DNA of 27,757 nucleotides from JAVEYA01 sp034003745 (GCA_034003745.1 JAVEYA010000023.1:1-27757), one strand, 5' to 3'; positions 6,165-14,985 are shown, numbered from the stretch's first letter. The notes: generated from the letters alone by a model not told the origin. A program made the numbers and translations.

Positions 6165-7073
6165 ATGTATCCGGAAATTATCGAATTTTCTCCGGGAAGG
6201 CCGGTCCAAGCACATCTGCGCTGCATAGTGGAATATCCCTATCATTGGCACGATGCGCTGGAAATCATTATTGCCCTGGAGGGGCAGGCGGAAGTGACCC
6301 TGTGCGGTGAAACGCATCTGCTGAAAGAACAGGATATTGCTGTAGTCAATATTAATGAGCCGCATCGCATAGAAGGCGGAACAGATAATAACTGCCTGTT
6401 GTCCGTACTGATCGACCCGGACTTTTGCAGAAGCGTTCATCCTGATTTTGACCAGATCATCTTTCATTGCTGCTCCACTTATCATGAGCAGCAGGCTCCG
6501 GAAAAATACCGCCAGCTGAAAGGCTGCCTGGCGCGTCTGGTCAGCGGACTCAGACAGCAAGATACGTCCCCGCTGTTTTATGAAATCAATGTCGTCAACT
6601 ATTTGACGGAACTGCTGGCCCGCCTGACCGGCGGCTTCGACTATCTGCGCTATGGCGCAGGCGTCAAACCTTTTAAAGAAAAGCAAGTGCAGCGCAACAG
6701 GTATGTTTTTGAACGCCTGCGCGCTGAGCCGGGTTTACGGCATGGGGTCAGTGAACTGGCCCGGGAGAATGATATTTCTTTGCAGCACTTCTCCTATGAT
6801 ATCAAGGAGAAATTCGGCCTCACCTTCCGGGAACTGGTGGCCTGCGGCCGTTGCATGACGGCTGTCCGGCTGCTGCTGGGCACCGGTAAAATGGTCGGGG
6901 AGATTGCTGCGGAATGCGGATTCTCACACCGAAAATATCTGATTAAGGCCTTCAAGCAGTTTTACGGCTGTACGCCTTTCGAATTCCGCAAACGCCATCA
7001 GGCCAATGCGGAGATGCTAGCCGTACGGACACGCTATCAGGAGATCCCTTTTTTTCCGAAGAAACTTGCCTAA
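6165..7073 (+). CDS. AraC-family transcriptional regulator (second paralogue)
   Basis: A 302-residue paralogue of the preceding regulator, sharing the opening P-E-I-E-F ... RPV layout, the EYPYHWHDALEII cupin motif, a CCSTYHEQQAPEKY segment and the C-terminal double helix-turn-helix (about 188-290, with EIAAECGFSHRKYLIKAFK and CTPFEFRK). It carries about 12 extra C-terminal residues. AAGGAG (6152-6157) precedes the ATG by seven bases. The surface-protein gene starts 19 bases after its stop, so the two are probably co-transcribed and this regulator may control that gene. I see no clear promoter in 6060-6150. The pair looks like a local gene duplication that has diverged. Confidence 0.87.
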   Translation: MYPEIIEFSPGRPVQAHLRCIVEYPYHWHDALEIIIALEGQAEVTLCGETHLLKEQDIAVVNINEPHRIEGGTDNNCLLSVLIDPDFCRSVHPDFDQIIFHCCSTYHEQQAPEKYRQLKGCLARLVSGLRQQDTSPLFYEINVVNYLTELLARLTGGFDYLRYGAGVKPFKEKQVQRNRYVFERLRAEPGLRHGVSELARENDISLQHFSYDIKEKFGLTFRELVACGRCMTAVRLLLGTGKMVGEIAAECGFSHRKYLIKAFKQFYGCTPFEFRKRHQANAEMLAVRTRYQEIPFFPKKLA

Positions 7074-7092
7074 TGATAAGGAGATGATAAGA

Positions 7093-10000
7093 ATGAAGAA
7101 GAAGTTGCGTAAAATAACAGCTTTATTTCTGACCTTTTGCCTGATGGCGGGGCTGCTGGCAGTGGTTCCGCCCGCGCCGGCCTATGGGATTGACGCGCCC
7201 TGGGTTGGGGATGGCGATTCGGACAGCCCATACATAATTGCTTCGGTGACAGACCTGGTGTATCTCAGTGACCCGGCATACAGTGCGTATTGGGATGCAT
7301 ACTTCCAGCAGACGGCAGCGGACATTGACCTGACGGACATTGCCTGGACGCCCATTGGGGATTCCAGCACTCCCTTTACCGGCACCTATGACGGCGGCGG
7401 CAATACCATATCCAACCTGACCATCAACGACAGCACGCTGGAGTATGTGGGGCTGTTCGGTCAGGTAGGCAGCGGCGCGAATCTGATGAATATCAAGCTG
7501 GAAGGCGCCAGCGTCAGTTCAACCAAAGATTTTGCATTTGTTGTAGGCGCGCTAGCTGGCTATAACATGGGAAACGTCAGCGAATGCAGCAGCGATGGCA
7601 CTGTAACCGGAGGGGGCTACGCAAGAGTAGGCGGTCTGATCGGTTATAACTATGGAGGGACGATCAGCCAGTGCAGCAGCGATGGTACCGTAACCGGAGA
7701 GGGCGAAAGCATAGGTGGTCTGGTCGGTAAAAACGTTGAAGGGACGATCAGCCAGTGCAGCAGCAGCGGCACTGTAATCGGAGGGAACACCTCAACCACA
7801 GGCGGTTTGGCTGGATTGAATGAAGGACACATTACGGGCGGTACAAGCAGTGCCGATGTGATTGGCGGAAACGGTTCCATTGGCGGCTTGGTCGGCTGCC
7901 ACTGGCGGACTTCATCGAGTTTGGCCAGCATCCGTGAAAGCCGCAGTACCGGAAACGTCAGCGTCGGAGAGTACGCAGGCGCAGGCGGTCTGGTTGGCTA
8001 CCGCTATAATTCGGTTGCATCTTCTATATCGGACATGACCGACAACAGCAGCACCGGCCTTGTAACGGGCGGCAGCAGCGCAACTTTAGGCGGATTGATT
8101 GGTTCTGACTATGATATATCTGGAACCGCATCCATTTACACCCTTGACGGCATAGTGATAACCAGCACAGACCACAAAACAGAGTATACCGTGGGCGAAG
8201 CACTGGATATCACCGGACTAGTGGTCACAGGTGAGTATATCGGTAACAACACCGCCGTCCTGCCCATCACCACGGCGCACATCAGCGGCTTTAACAGCAG
8301 CGCACCGGCAACAGGTCAGGAGCTGACCGTCACTTATGGCCTCAAGACAGCCATCTTCACTGTGGATATAAGCTGGCCGGGCGACGGCAGCGGTACGGAG
8401 ACAGACCCCTATAAGGTGGCGACGCCACAGCAGCTTAATGCGGTACGGTATTATCTGAATGACAATACCGTCCACTTTGAGCAGACCGCGGATATCGATC
8501 TGTCGGGTTATGCCAACTGGATACCCATCGGGGATACCACCACCCAGTTCAAAGGAACCTACGACGGCGGCGGGTATATCATATCCAACCTGACTATTGA
8601 TTCTGACGCAACTTATGTCGGCTTGTTCGGGGATGTGGGCGGCACCGGCGTATTAACCCGGATCGCACTGGAGGATGCCGACGTCAGGTCAACGGCAGCT
8701 ACATTTGGAAAGGTCGGCATCTTGACCGGCCACAACGCAGGAAGCATTTCGTACAGCTACAGCACCGGCACGGTACAAGCAAACGGAGCCGGCGCCGATG
8801 TCGGGGGCCTGGTCGCTTTGAATGAGCAAGGTTCCATCAGCAACTGCTACAGCACCGCCGATGTGGTATCGAACGGAACCAGCTCCAGTGCCGGTGGCCT
8901 GATCGGATTTAATGAAGCCGATACTACTCCCGTCCGCAACTGCTACAGCGCAGGGAATGTCAGTGGAGCAAGCGCAAACAAGGGCGGCCTGATCGGTGAT
9001 GGAAATTATCCCGTCGAGGGTAGCTATTATGACGCCGATGCTTCGGGACAAAGCGATACAGGCAGGGGCGAACCCCAAAGCATCGCGGATATGAAGAAAC
9101 AGTCCACCTTTATCGGCTGGGATTTTGATACCGTCTGGAAAATCATAGAGAATAATTCCTATCCCAAGCTGCAATGGCAGTCCTGGACGTCGGACGAACG
9201 GATTGCCGGTGATGCGGCTGCGATCACATGGAGCGGCATCAAGGGGAGCAACAGCGCAGAAAACAACATCACGACCAACCTTACGCTGTCGTTGACCGGC
9301 ACACACGGCTCGACGATTACATGGAGCTCCGCTCCCTCCGGATATATCTCCGGCACGGGCGCGGTTACACCACCCACGGATGCGGACAAGACCGTCACCC
9401 TGACGGCCACAGTCAGTTATGCCGGCGGCACGGCTCAGACAAAGTCATTCACCCTAACCGTGAAAATGTTCAGCACATCGTCCGGCGGTGATGACACCGG
9501 CAGCGGCGATAGTTCACCTACCGCGCCGCAGACCCCACCCCCTATTACCCAGGGGCAAGGGTCCACACCTGCCGTAATTACCTCGGCAGGTATCAATAAA
9601 ACCATAGTTACGGACGCGGCCGGCAAGACTACCGAGACCTTCACCATCCAAAGCACAGCCGCAACACAAATAAGCCAGGCCAGGCAGGAAGGCAAGACCT
9701 CTGTCCAGTTCAATCTGGCCAGTTCCCAGACTGCCGTCACGGACGTCCATATTCCTGCTGATGTTCTGGAAAGCGCCACCGGGCTGAACGTCATCGTCGG
9801 CACCCCCAACGCCACGCTGGAACTGCCTGCCGCCCTGATAGACGCCCTGACCGCGGCAGGGAAAGGCCTGCAGCTCACTGTAGAGCGGGGTGGGGAAATG
9901 GCTGATCCCGAAGGCGGGGTCGTCCTGGGACAGACTACAGAGATCACCACCGACATTACAGGTACGACACAGGTGACCATTCCTCTGGAAGGAATTACAA

Positions 10001-10572
10001 TTCCTACCGACCCGGCGGAAAGAGAAGCCTTCTTAAACAGTCTTGCTGTCTTCACCTACCACAGTGACGGTGAAACCGAACTCATTACCGCCGAAATCAT
10101 CTATGACGCGAGCGGCAACCCGGTCAGCATAACCTTCCCGGTGGATAAATTCAGCACCTTTGCCGTCGTTAAGCTAAGCAAGCGGACGGTGAACCTCACC
10201 ATTGGCAGCGTGGCGGGGAGTCTCAACGGTTTGACCGTCGGCCTGGATGCCCCGGCTTTCGTCGATTCCCGGTCCAACCGGACGCTGGTTCCTTTGCGCT
10301 TCATCGGCGAAGCCTTGGGGGCGAAAGTGGAGTGGCATGCGGCCACCTGTCAGGTCACCGTGATCGATGGCAGCAACCAAATCATCCTCACCCTCGATTC
10401 TGAGACAGCTTTAGTCAACGGGAAGAAGTTCCAACTGGACGCCGCTCCGGTGATTACCCCGCCCGGACGGACCTTCCTGCCCCTGCGCTTCATCGGCGAG
10501 AGTCTGGGAGCTCGGGTAGACTATAACGCGGCTACTCAACGGATTACGATTATCCGGGAATATAAAGAATAA
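7093..10572 (+). CDS. Secreted GLUG-repeat/Ig-like surface protein with Cu-amine-oxidase-N-like end
   Basis: A 1159-residue secreted protein. In order it has a signal peptide (basic KKKLRK, hydrophobic core, cleavage near PAPAYG, about residue 33) and a GLUG-motif region (about 150-335, repeats of GGLIG/GGLVG with C-S-S-x-G-T-V). A bacterial Ig-like group 3 domain follows (about 346-426, with LDGIVIT and a VGEALDITGL strand), then a second GLUG region (about 427-640) and a further Ig-like domain (about 700-790, TWSGIKG ... LTATVSY). After a Ser/Pro/Thr-rich linker and a beta-rich domain comes a C-terminal copper-amine-oxidase-N-like pair (about 1033-1159), with LVPLRFIGEALGAKVEW echoed by FLPLRFIGESLGARVDY. 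The ATG at 7093 is nine bases after AAGGAG (7078-7083). GLUG proteins are usually surface adhesins; the end domain probably attaches it to the cell wall. The binding partner is unknown. Confidence 0.85.
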   Translation: MKKKLRKITALFLTFCLMAGLLAVVPPAPAYGIDAPWVGDGDSDSPYIIASVTDLVYLSDPAYSAYWDAYFQQTAADIDLTDIAWTPIGDSSTPFTGTYDGGGNTISNLTINDSTLEYVGLFGQVGSGANLMNIKLEGASVSSTKDFAFVVGALAGYNMGNVSECSSDGTVTGGGYARVGGLIGYNYGGTISQCSSDGTVTGEGESIGGLVGKNVEGTISQCSSSGTVIGGNTSTTGGLAGLNEGHITGGTSSADVIGGNGSIGGLVGCHWRTSSSLASIRESRSTGNVSVGEYAGAGGLVGYRYNSVASSISDMTDNSSTGLVTGGSSATLGGLIGSDYDISGTASIYTLDGIVITSTDHKTEYTVGEALDITGLVVTGEYIGNNTAVLPITTAHISGFNSSAPATGQELTVTYGLKTAIFTVDISWPGDGSGTETDPYKVATPQQLNAVRYYLNDNTVHFEQTADIDLSGYANWIPIGDTTTQFKGTYDGGGYIISNLTIDSDATYVGLFGDVGGTGVLTRIALEDADVRSTAATFGKVGILTGHNAGSISYSYSTGTVQANGAGADVGGLVALNEQGSISNCYSTADVVSNGTSSSAGGLIGFNEADTTPVRNCYSAGNVSGASANKGGLIGDGNYPVEGSYYDADASGQSDTGRGEPQSIADMKKQSTFIGWDFDTVWKIIENNSYPKLQWQSWTSDERIAGDAAAITWSGIKGSNSAENNITTNLTLSLTGTHGSTITWSSAPSGYISGTGAVTPPTDADKTVTLTATVSYAGGTAQTKSFTLTVKMFSTSSGGDDTGSGDSSPTAPQTPPPITQGQGSTPAVITSAGINKTIVTDAAGKTTETFTIQSTAATQISQARQEGKTSVQFNLASSQTAVTDVHIPADVLESATGLNVIVGTPNATLELPAALIDALTAAGKGLQLTVERGGEMADPEGGVVLGQTTEITTDITGTTQVTIPLEGITIPTDPAEREAFLNSLAVFTYHSDGETELITAEIIYDASGNPVSITFPVDKFSTFAVVKLSKRTVNLTIGSVAGSLNGLTVGLDAPAFVDSRSNRTLVPLRFIGEALGAKVEWHAATCQVTVIDGSNQIILTLDSETALVNGKKFQLDAAPVITPPGRTFLPLRFIGESLGARVDYNAATQRITIIREYKE
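7657..7764 (+). repeat. 24-bp direct repeat at 84-bp period in the GLUG region
   Basis: Bases 7657-7680 are repeated exactly at 7741-7764, starting GGGACGATCAGCCAG. The 84-bp step equals 28 codons, the length of one GLUG unit. It reflects recent unit duplication or gene conversion and makes unit-number variation possible. Confidence 0.75.
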
Positions 10573-10599
10573 GATTCTTCGCATAGCTCAAAATGACAA
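10571..10599 (+). repeat. Half-copy of the dispersed TGTCATTCTGAG-type repeat
   Basis: AAGATTCTTCGC ... CTCAAAATGACAA matches the right half of the fuller copies at 16463 and 20376. It begins within the TAA stop codon of the surface-protein gene (10570-10572). The left half is absent. Confidence 0.7.
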
Positions 10600-10611
10600 A
10601 GCTAATTAAAA

Positions 10612-10651
10612 AGCAGGCTGCGAGTAAGATTCGTAGCCTGTTAATTTTTTT
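10612..10651 (+). terminator. Rho-independent terminator after the surface-protein gene
   Basis: CAGGCTGCGA (10614-10623) pairs with TCGTAGCCTG (10631-10640), with one G-U pair and a 7-base loop, and a T-rich tract runs to 10651. It separates the accessory region from the dcw cluster. Confidence 0.88.
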
Positions 10652-10675
10652 GAAAAAATGTAAAAAAGTTTTTAT

Positions 10676-10698
10676 GCATAGAAGGAAATCATCTATGC
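10676..10698. repeat. Short inverted repeat upstream of the MraZ boxes
   Basis: GCATAGA (10676-10682) and TCTATGC (10692-10698) are inverted with 9 bases between. It lies between the terminator and the GTGG array, where the mraZ promoter should be. No convincing -35/-10 pair was found here, so its role is open. Confidence 0.35.
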
Positions 10699-10710
10699 GC
10701 ATAGAATATA

Positions 10711-10754
10711 GTGGTATAAAGTGGAGTAAAGTGGTACAATGTGGAGTACAGTGG
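10711..10754 (+). promoter_or_regulatory. Five-copy MraZ-box array (GTGG at 10-bp steps)
   Basis: GTGG begins at 10711, 10721, 10731, 10741 and 10751, exactly one helical turn apart, most copies being preceded by A or T-rich triplets (AAAGTGG, ACAGTGG). The units alternate GTGGT and GTGGA, giving a 20-bp super-period. MraZ is known to bind short direct repeats at about 10-bp spacing upstream of its own gene (TGGGN in E. coli, AAAGTG-type in mycoplasmas). The array ends about 20 bases before the mraZ start codon. Confidence 0.8.
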
Positions 10755-10775
10755 TTCGGATGGAGGTGAGGCAGA

Positions 10776-11213
10776 TTGTTTACCGGCGAATACCAGCACG
10801 GAGTAGATGAAAAAGGCCGTTTGATTGTCCCGGCCAAGTTCCGGGAAGTCCTGGGCGATTTGTTTATGATCACCAAGGGACTGGACAACTGTCTCTTTGT
10901 CTACCCGCAGTCGGAATGGTCCATCCTGGAAAATAAACTGAAGAATCTGCCCTTCACCAATAAAGACGCCCGCGCCTTTGCCCGCTTCTTCTTCTCCGGC
11001 GCAGGGGAATGCGAGACGGACAAGCAGGGCCGCATCCTGATAACCGCAAATTTACGCGAGTATGCCCACATTGTTAAAGACGTCGTCATCATCGGGGTAG
11101 GGACCCGCATCGAAATATGGGCCAAGGAAATTTGGGAAAAATATAGCGGAGAAGCTGAAGAGAGTTACGAAGAATTGGCGGAAAAGATAATGGAGTTGGA
11201 TCTGGGATTTTAG
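10776..11213 (+). CDS. mraZ: Division/cell wall cluster transcriptional regulator MraZ
   Basis: A 145-residue protein with two SpoVT/AbrB-like DNA-binding halves. The first has FTGEYQHGVDEKGRLIVPAK at the N-terminus, the second CETDKQGRILITANLREYA at about residues 72-90; both carry the D-x-x-GR-(L/I) signature. MraZ forms a ring-shaped oligomer, binds the repeats upstream of its gene and represses the dcw cluster. The start is a TTG at 10776, placed six bases after a near-perfect GGAGGTGA (10762-10769). rsmH follows after 10 bases. Length and position as first gene are standard. Confidence 0.95.
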   Translation: MFTGEYQHGVDEKGRLIVPAKFREVLGDLFMITKGLDNCLFVYPQSEWSILENKLKNLPFTNKDARAFARFFFSGAGECETDKQGRILITANLREYAHIVKDVVIIGVGTRIEIWAKEIWEKYSGEAEESYEELAEKIMELDLGF

Positions 11214-11223
11214 AGGTGCCGGA

Positions 11224-12180
11224 ATGAAAGAAGCAACCTTCAGTCACGTGCCCGTTATGTTGGAAGAAGTACTTACATATTTGCATCCTCAGCCGGGACA
11301 GCTGATGATAGACTGTACCGCCGGCGGAGGAGGCCACAGCAAAGCCCTTTTAAAAAAGCTGCTGCCGGGCGGCCAACTGATTGCACTAGACCAGGATAAA
11401 GATGCGGTTATGGCCGCCAAGCAGGCGCTGGAGCCGCTCGGAGCAGAAAATTTCACGGTTATCCGGACAAACTTCACACATTTGCAGGAGAGCGTCCGGA
11501 CCGTGACAGACAGATTTGCTGACGGAATACTCTTTGATTTGGGGGTATCGTCCTACCAGCTTGATAATATCAAACGAGGCTTCAGTTATCAACAAGACGC
11601 CCCTCTGGATATGCGGATGGACACCACTGCCGGATTTTCGGCAGCCGATCTGCTGAACCGGGCTTCGGCGGAGGAATTGACCCGCATTATCGCCGAATAC
11701 GGGGAGGAGCGCTGGGCCAAAAGAATTGCGCAGTTCATCGTAGAGGAAAGAAGCAGAGAACCCCTTGCTACCACCGGTCAGCTGGTGGAAATCATCAAGA
11801 AGGCTGTGCCCAAGGGAGCGCGCCGGGAGGGGCCGCACCCGGCCAAACGGACTTTTCAGGCCATCCGGATCGCGGTAAACAGAGAACTGGAGATCTTGGA
11901 CGAGGCCATGGAACAGGCCGTTTCTATACTGAGGCCCGGAGGACGATTAGCCGTAATCACCTTTCATTCCCTGGAAGACCGTATGATCAAAGAGTTTTTC
12001 CGTAAGCAGGCCCAGGGGTGTACGTGTCCGAAGGAATTTCCGGTCTGTGTCTGCAATAACAAGCCCGCAGTAAAAATAGTCACCGCCAAACCTGTACTAC
12101 CCACGGAAAGAGAAGTGGAATCAAACCCCCGTTCCCGCAGCGCAAAGTTGAGAGTAGTGGAGAAAACACCGCTGTTCTAA
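11224..12180 (+). CDS. rsmH: 16S rRNA (cytosine(1402)-N(4))-methyltransferase RsmH
   Basis: A 318-residue SAM-dependent methyltransferase (old name MraW) that methylates N4 of C1402 in the 16S rRNA decoding site. The opening HVPVMLEEVLTYLHPQPG and the SAM motif DCTAGGGGHS (from Asp30) are diagnostic, followed by LDQDKDA, FDLGVSSYQLD and the late GGRLAVITFHSLEDRMIK motif. A CxC...CxC stretch near the C-terminus is also typical. The ATG follows AGAGGTG, which overlaps the mraZ stop, implying coupled translation. Length is normal and its place between mraZ and ftsL is conserved across bacteria. Confidence 0.96.
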   Translation: MKEATFSHVPVMLEEVLTYLHPQPGQLMIDCTAGGGGHSKALLKKLLPGGQLIALDQDKDAVMAAKQALEPLGAENFTVIRTNFTHLQESVRTVTDRFADGILFDLGVSSYQLDNIKRGFSYQQDAPLDMRMDTTAGFSAADLLNRASAEELTRIIAEYGEERWAKRIAQFIVEERSREPLATTGQLVEIIKKAVPKGARREGPHPAKRTFQAIRIAVNRELEILDEAMEQAVSILRPGGRLAVITFHSLEDRMIKEFFRKQAQGCTCPKEFPVCVCNNKPAVKIVTAKPVLPTEREVESNPRSRSAKLRVVEKTPLF

Positions 12181-12201
12181 AGAAAACTGAGGTGAATATT
12201 C

Positions 12202-12753
12202 TTGGTAGTAGCAGCAAAAAAAGCCGTAGGAGCAGAGTATGGTTACCGGCTGCCCGCTTATGGACCGAAAAAAACCACAACAGTTCGTGTGAGGGTAAGC
12301 CGGAGAAATTCCGGATTATTCGCTACTTTTTGCGGTGTGGCGCTTATTGCGGTTCTCTTTTTCATGGGCCTGTCTTTTACTTTTCTGAAGGCTTACGAAG
12401 CGAAACTCCATTTTGACCTGACCCGGATGAATAAGGTCAATCAGGAGATCTTCATGCAGAATGAGAAGCTCAGGATAGAAATCGCCCGGCTGAATTCCCT
12501 GGACAGAATCGAAGCGCTGGCCATAGCGCAAATGGGCATGATCAAGGCGCCGAAAGTGGAGTACCTGGCGCTGCAGGCCAATCCCGCTTCCAAGGGATTA
12601 GCGGCTGAAGCAAACGCTTTGGCGGCAGCGGAAGAGATGGTCGCGCAGGCCGGAGGCACTGAAGATAACGCAGGGAATCTTTCCGCCGGACGGAAGCTCT
12701 TGAATACGATCGCAGCGGTAATCAAAGTAAAGGCTCCGACAGATAAAGGGTAG
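12202..12753 (+). CDS. ftsL: Cell division protein FtsL
   Basis: A 183-residue bitopic membrane protein. A basic cytoplasmic N-terminus of about 36 residues is followed by one membrane helix (about 38-58, FCGVALIAVLFFMGLSF) and a coiled-coil (about 70-100, VNQEIFMQNEKLRIEIARL). FtsL pairs with a DivIC/FtsB partner through this coil and links FtsQ to FtsW and the septal PBP. Identification rests on topology and position, as FtsL sequences are poorly conserved. The Ala-rich tail after about residue 120 makes it longer than the usual 100-130 residues. The TTG start at 12202 is six bases after TGAGGTGA (12188-12195). Confidence 0.85.
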   Translation: MVVAAKKAVGAEYGYRLPAYGPKKTTTVRVRVSRRNSGLFATFCGVALIAVLFFMGLSFTFLKAYEAKLHFDLTRMNKVNQEIFMQNEKLRIEIARLNSLDRIEALAIAQMGMIKAPKVEYLALQANPASKGLAAEANALAAAEEMVAQAGGTEDNAGNLSAGRKLLNTIAAVIKVKAPTDKG

Positions 12754-12765
12754 ACGGCGGATGGA

Positions 12766-14913
12766 GTGGGGGAATTGTCCATATCATCAATTAAAACCAG
12801 AAAAAGAATAGGACTGGTATTTTTGCTGGGCAGTCTGATGCTGATGATGCTGATTGGCCGCTTAGTCTGGGTTCAATTTGTAATGGGGGAAGAATTACGG
12901 GAGAAGGCTTATCAGGCCCGCTTCCGCAATGTGGAAGTCAAAGCGAAAAGAGGCGCCATTTATGATGCTAAGGGAAGACCCTTAGCTATTAGTGTTAGTA
13001 CGGATTCTTTTTATGCCATCCCGGCGCAGGTAAGAAAAGAAGGAAACACCGAAGAGAAAGCTGCGCAAATCGCTCAAATCCTGGAAATCGATCAGGCTAA
13101 AGTTCTGGACCTGATTACCCGGCATCAGGCTTTTGTGTGGATTAAGCGGCATGTACCGGACGAACAGGCCCAGGCGTTAAAATCCTTAAATTTGGGCGGG
13201 ATAAAATCCGTGGAGGAACCGGAACGCTTTTATCCCAAGGGCGGGCTCCTTTCCCACGTGATTGGCTTCTGCGGCATTGACAACCAGGGCTTGAACGGGA
13301 TCGAGGTTACCTATGACCAAACGCTGCGGGGGATTCCCGGAACGATTATGGTGGAATATGACGCCAAGGGCCTGGAAATACCGGACGCCCTGCAAAAATA
13401 TATCGCTCCGCAGGACGGCAACAGCATTATCCTGTCCATTGACGAAACTATTCAATATATTGTGGAGCGCGAAGTAGAGCAAATCATGCAGACAAACACG
13501 CCCGCCCGGGCCGGCGCGATTGTTATGGAGCCGGCCACAGGACGTATTCTGGGCATGGCGGCGGGACCCGCTTATGATCCCAATAAATATGCCTCTTACG
13601 AGTCTTCCGTCTGGAGAAACTTCTTAATCTCCGACGTCTATGAACCCGGTTCAACCTTTAAGACGATTACGGCGGCCGGCGCACTGGACCAGGGAGCTGT
13701 GCGGCCCCAGGACAGATTTTATGACCCCGGCTTTATCAAAGTGGGGAAGGAAACGGTAAGGTGCTGGCGGCATGGCCGTCCGCACGGCAGTCAGACTTTT
13801 GCCGAAGCGGTACAGAATTCCTGCAACCCGGTTTTCGCGCAGGTAGCCCTGCGGGAGGGTAAAGAAGTATTCTATCGGTATTTGACAGGCTTCGGCTTCG
13901 GCAGGAAAACCGGTATCGATCTGCCGGGCGAGGCCCTGGGCATTCTCGTAAATAAGGATAGATGCCAGGAGATCGATCTGGCGACTATGTCTATCGGGCA
14001 GGCCAACGCGGTTACGCCGATTCAGCTCTTAACGGCTTTTGCCGCCATTGCCAATGACGGCAAGCTGATGAAGCCGCAGCTGGTCAAGGAAGTGCGCGAT
14101 AAGGAAGGCAATTTGGTCCGGACTATAGAGCCGGAGATCGTACGCCAGGTTATCTCCCGGGAAACCTCAGAGACATTCCTGGAAATTCTGGAGACAGTCG
14201 TCAGCCAGGGTACCGGCAAGAATGCTTATATCGAAGGATACCGGGTCGGCGGAAAAACAGGAACGGCGCAGAAAATTATCCCGGGGGGCGGCTATTCCAC
14301 TTCAGAATATATCGCTTCTTTTATGGGGGCGGCCCCGGTCAATGACCCAAAACTGGTTTGCCTGGTGGTCGTAGATTCCCCTAAGGGCTCGTTCTACGGC
14401 GGTACCGTCGCCGCTCCCGCTTTTAAGAATATTGTACGCGACACCTTAAGATACCTGCAGGTGCCGGCCCAGGTGGAAGGAGCCCAAATCGCCGGGCAAG
14501 GAGTCAAAACGGTGAATCTGCCTAATGTGGCGGGATTAAGCGTCACAGAGGCTGTGAGACAGCTCTCCAACGCGAAATTTAAGCCGGAAACCATCGGCGA
14601 GGGTACCCAGGTCAAGGTACAGCTTCCGCAGGGAGGAAGCGCCTATCAGGAAGGCAGCCGGGTCATTCTTTACACCAGTATTCCGTCCGCCGGGAATAAC
14701 CCGGAAACCGTGGCGGCGCCTGATTTGACAGGGAAGACGATTGGCGAGGTCATTGAATTGACGGAAATGCTGAATCTGAGCTTTGAAGTACAGGGCAGCG
14801 GCCGGGTGGTCCGGCAGGAGCCCGTACCGGGCGTGCAGGTTCCTGTAGGCAGTAAGATTATTGTGATCCTGGAAGAAGAAACGCAGCCGGCCATGGAGGA
14901 AATCAGTCCGTGA
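12766..14913 (+). CDS. spoVD: SpoVD/FtsI-type penicillin-binding protein (class B transpeptidase) with PASTA domains
   Basis: A 715-residue class B PBP that crosslinks peptidoglycan at the division or spore septum, working with the SEDS polymerase encoded downstream. It has an N-terminal membrane anchor (about 14-38), a dimerisation domain starting at RGAIYDAKGRPLA, and a transpeptidase domain. The active site is complete: Ser296-T-F-Lys299, Ser352-Cys-Asn354 and Lys497-Thr-Gly499. Two PASTA domains end the protein (from about 584 and about 645), as in SpoVD-type PBPs of Clostridia and Bacilli. The GTG at 12766 gives this frame; a TTG at 12775 behind GGAG (12763-12766) is an equally good start. 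It is the only class B PBP gene in the cluster, so it may serve vegetative division as well. Confidence 0.93.
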   Translation: MGELSISSIKTRKRIGLVFLLGSLMLMMLIGRLVWVQFVMGEELREKAYQARFRNVEVKAKRGAIYDAKGRPLAISVSTDSFYAIPAQVRKEGNTEEKAAQIAQILEIDQAKVLDLITRHQAFVWIKRHVPDEQAQALKSLNLGGIKSVEEPERFYPKGGLLSHVIGFCGIDNQGLNGIEVTYDQTLRGIPGTIMVEYDAKGLEIPDALQKYIAPQDGNSIILSIDETIQYIVEREVEQIMQTNTPARAGAIVMEPATGRILGMAAGPAYDPNKYASYESSVWRNFLISDVYEPGSTFKTITAAGALDQGAVRPQDRFYDPGFIKVGKETVRCWRHGRPHGSQTFAEAVQNSCNPVFAQVALREGKEVFYRYLTGFGFGRKTGIDLPGEALGILVNKDRCQEIDLATMSIGQANAVTPIQLLTAFAAIANDGKLMKPQLVKEVRDKEGNLVRTIEPEIVRQVISRETSETFLEILETVVSQGTGKNAYIEGYRVGGKTGTAQKIIPGGGYSTSEYIASFMGAAPVNDPKLVCLVVVDSPKGSFYGGTVAAPAFKNIVRDTLRYLQVPAQVEGAQIAGQGVKTVNLPNVAGLSVTEAVRQLSNAKFKPETIGEGTQVKVQLPQGGSAYQEGSRVILYTSIPSAGNNPETVAAPDLTGKTIGEVIELTEMLNLSFEVQGSGRVVRQEPVPGVQVPVGSKIIVILEEETQPAMEEISP

Positions 14914-14985
14914 TTACAGGATGGCGGCGGAGGTAATAATATATAAGTATGGCGTAGATGGGTACGACAGAAAGAGGTGATAAGC

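Noticed and set aside
9435..10055. 206-codon minus-strand ORF opposite the surface-protein gene
   Set aside because: It shadows a Thr/Ala/Val-rich coding region; the plus-strand frame has clear domains and a signal peptide.
14949..14957. Two-codon ATG-GCG-TAG mini-frame between spoVD and murE
   Set aside because: The nearest GGAGG is too far upstream, and such short frames are expected by chance.
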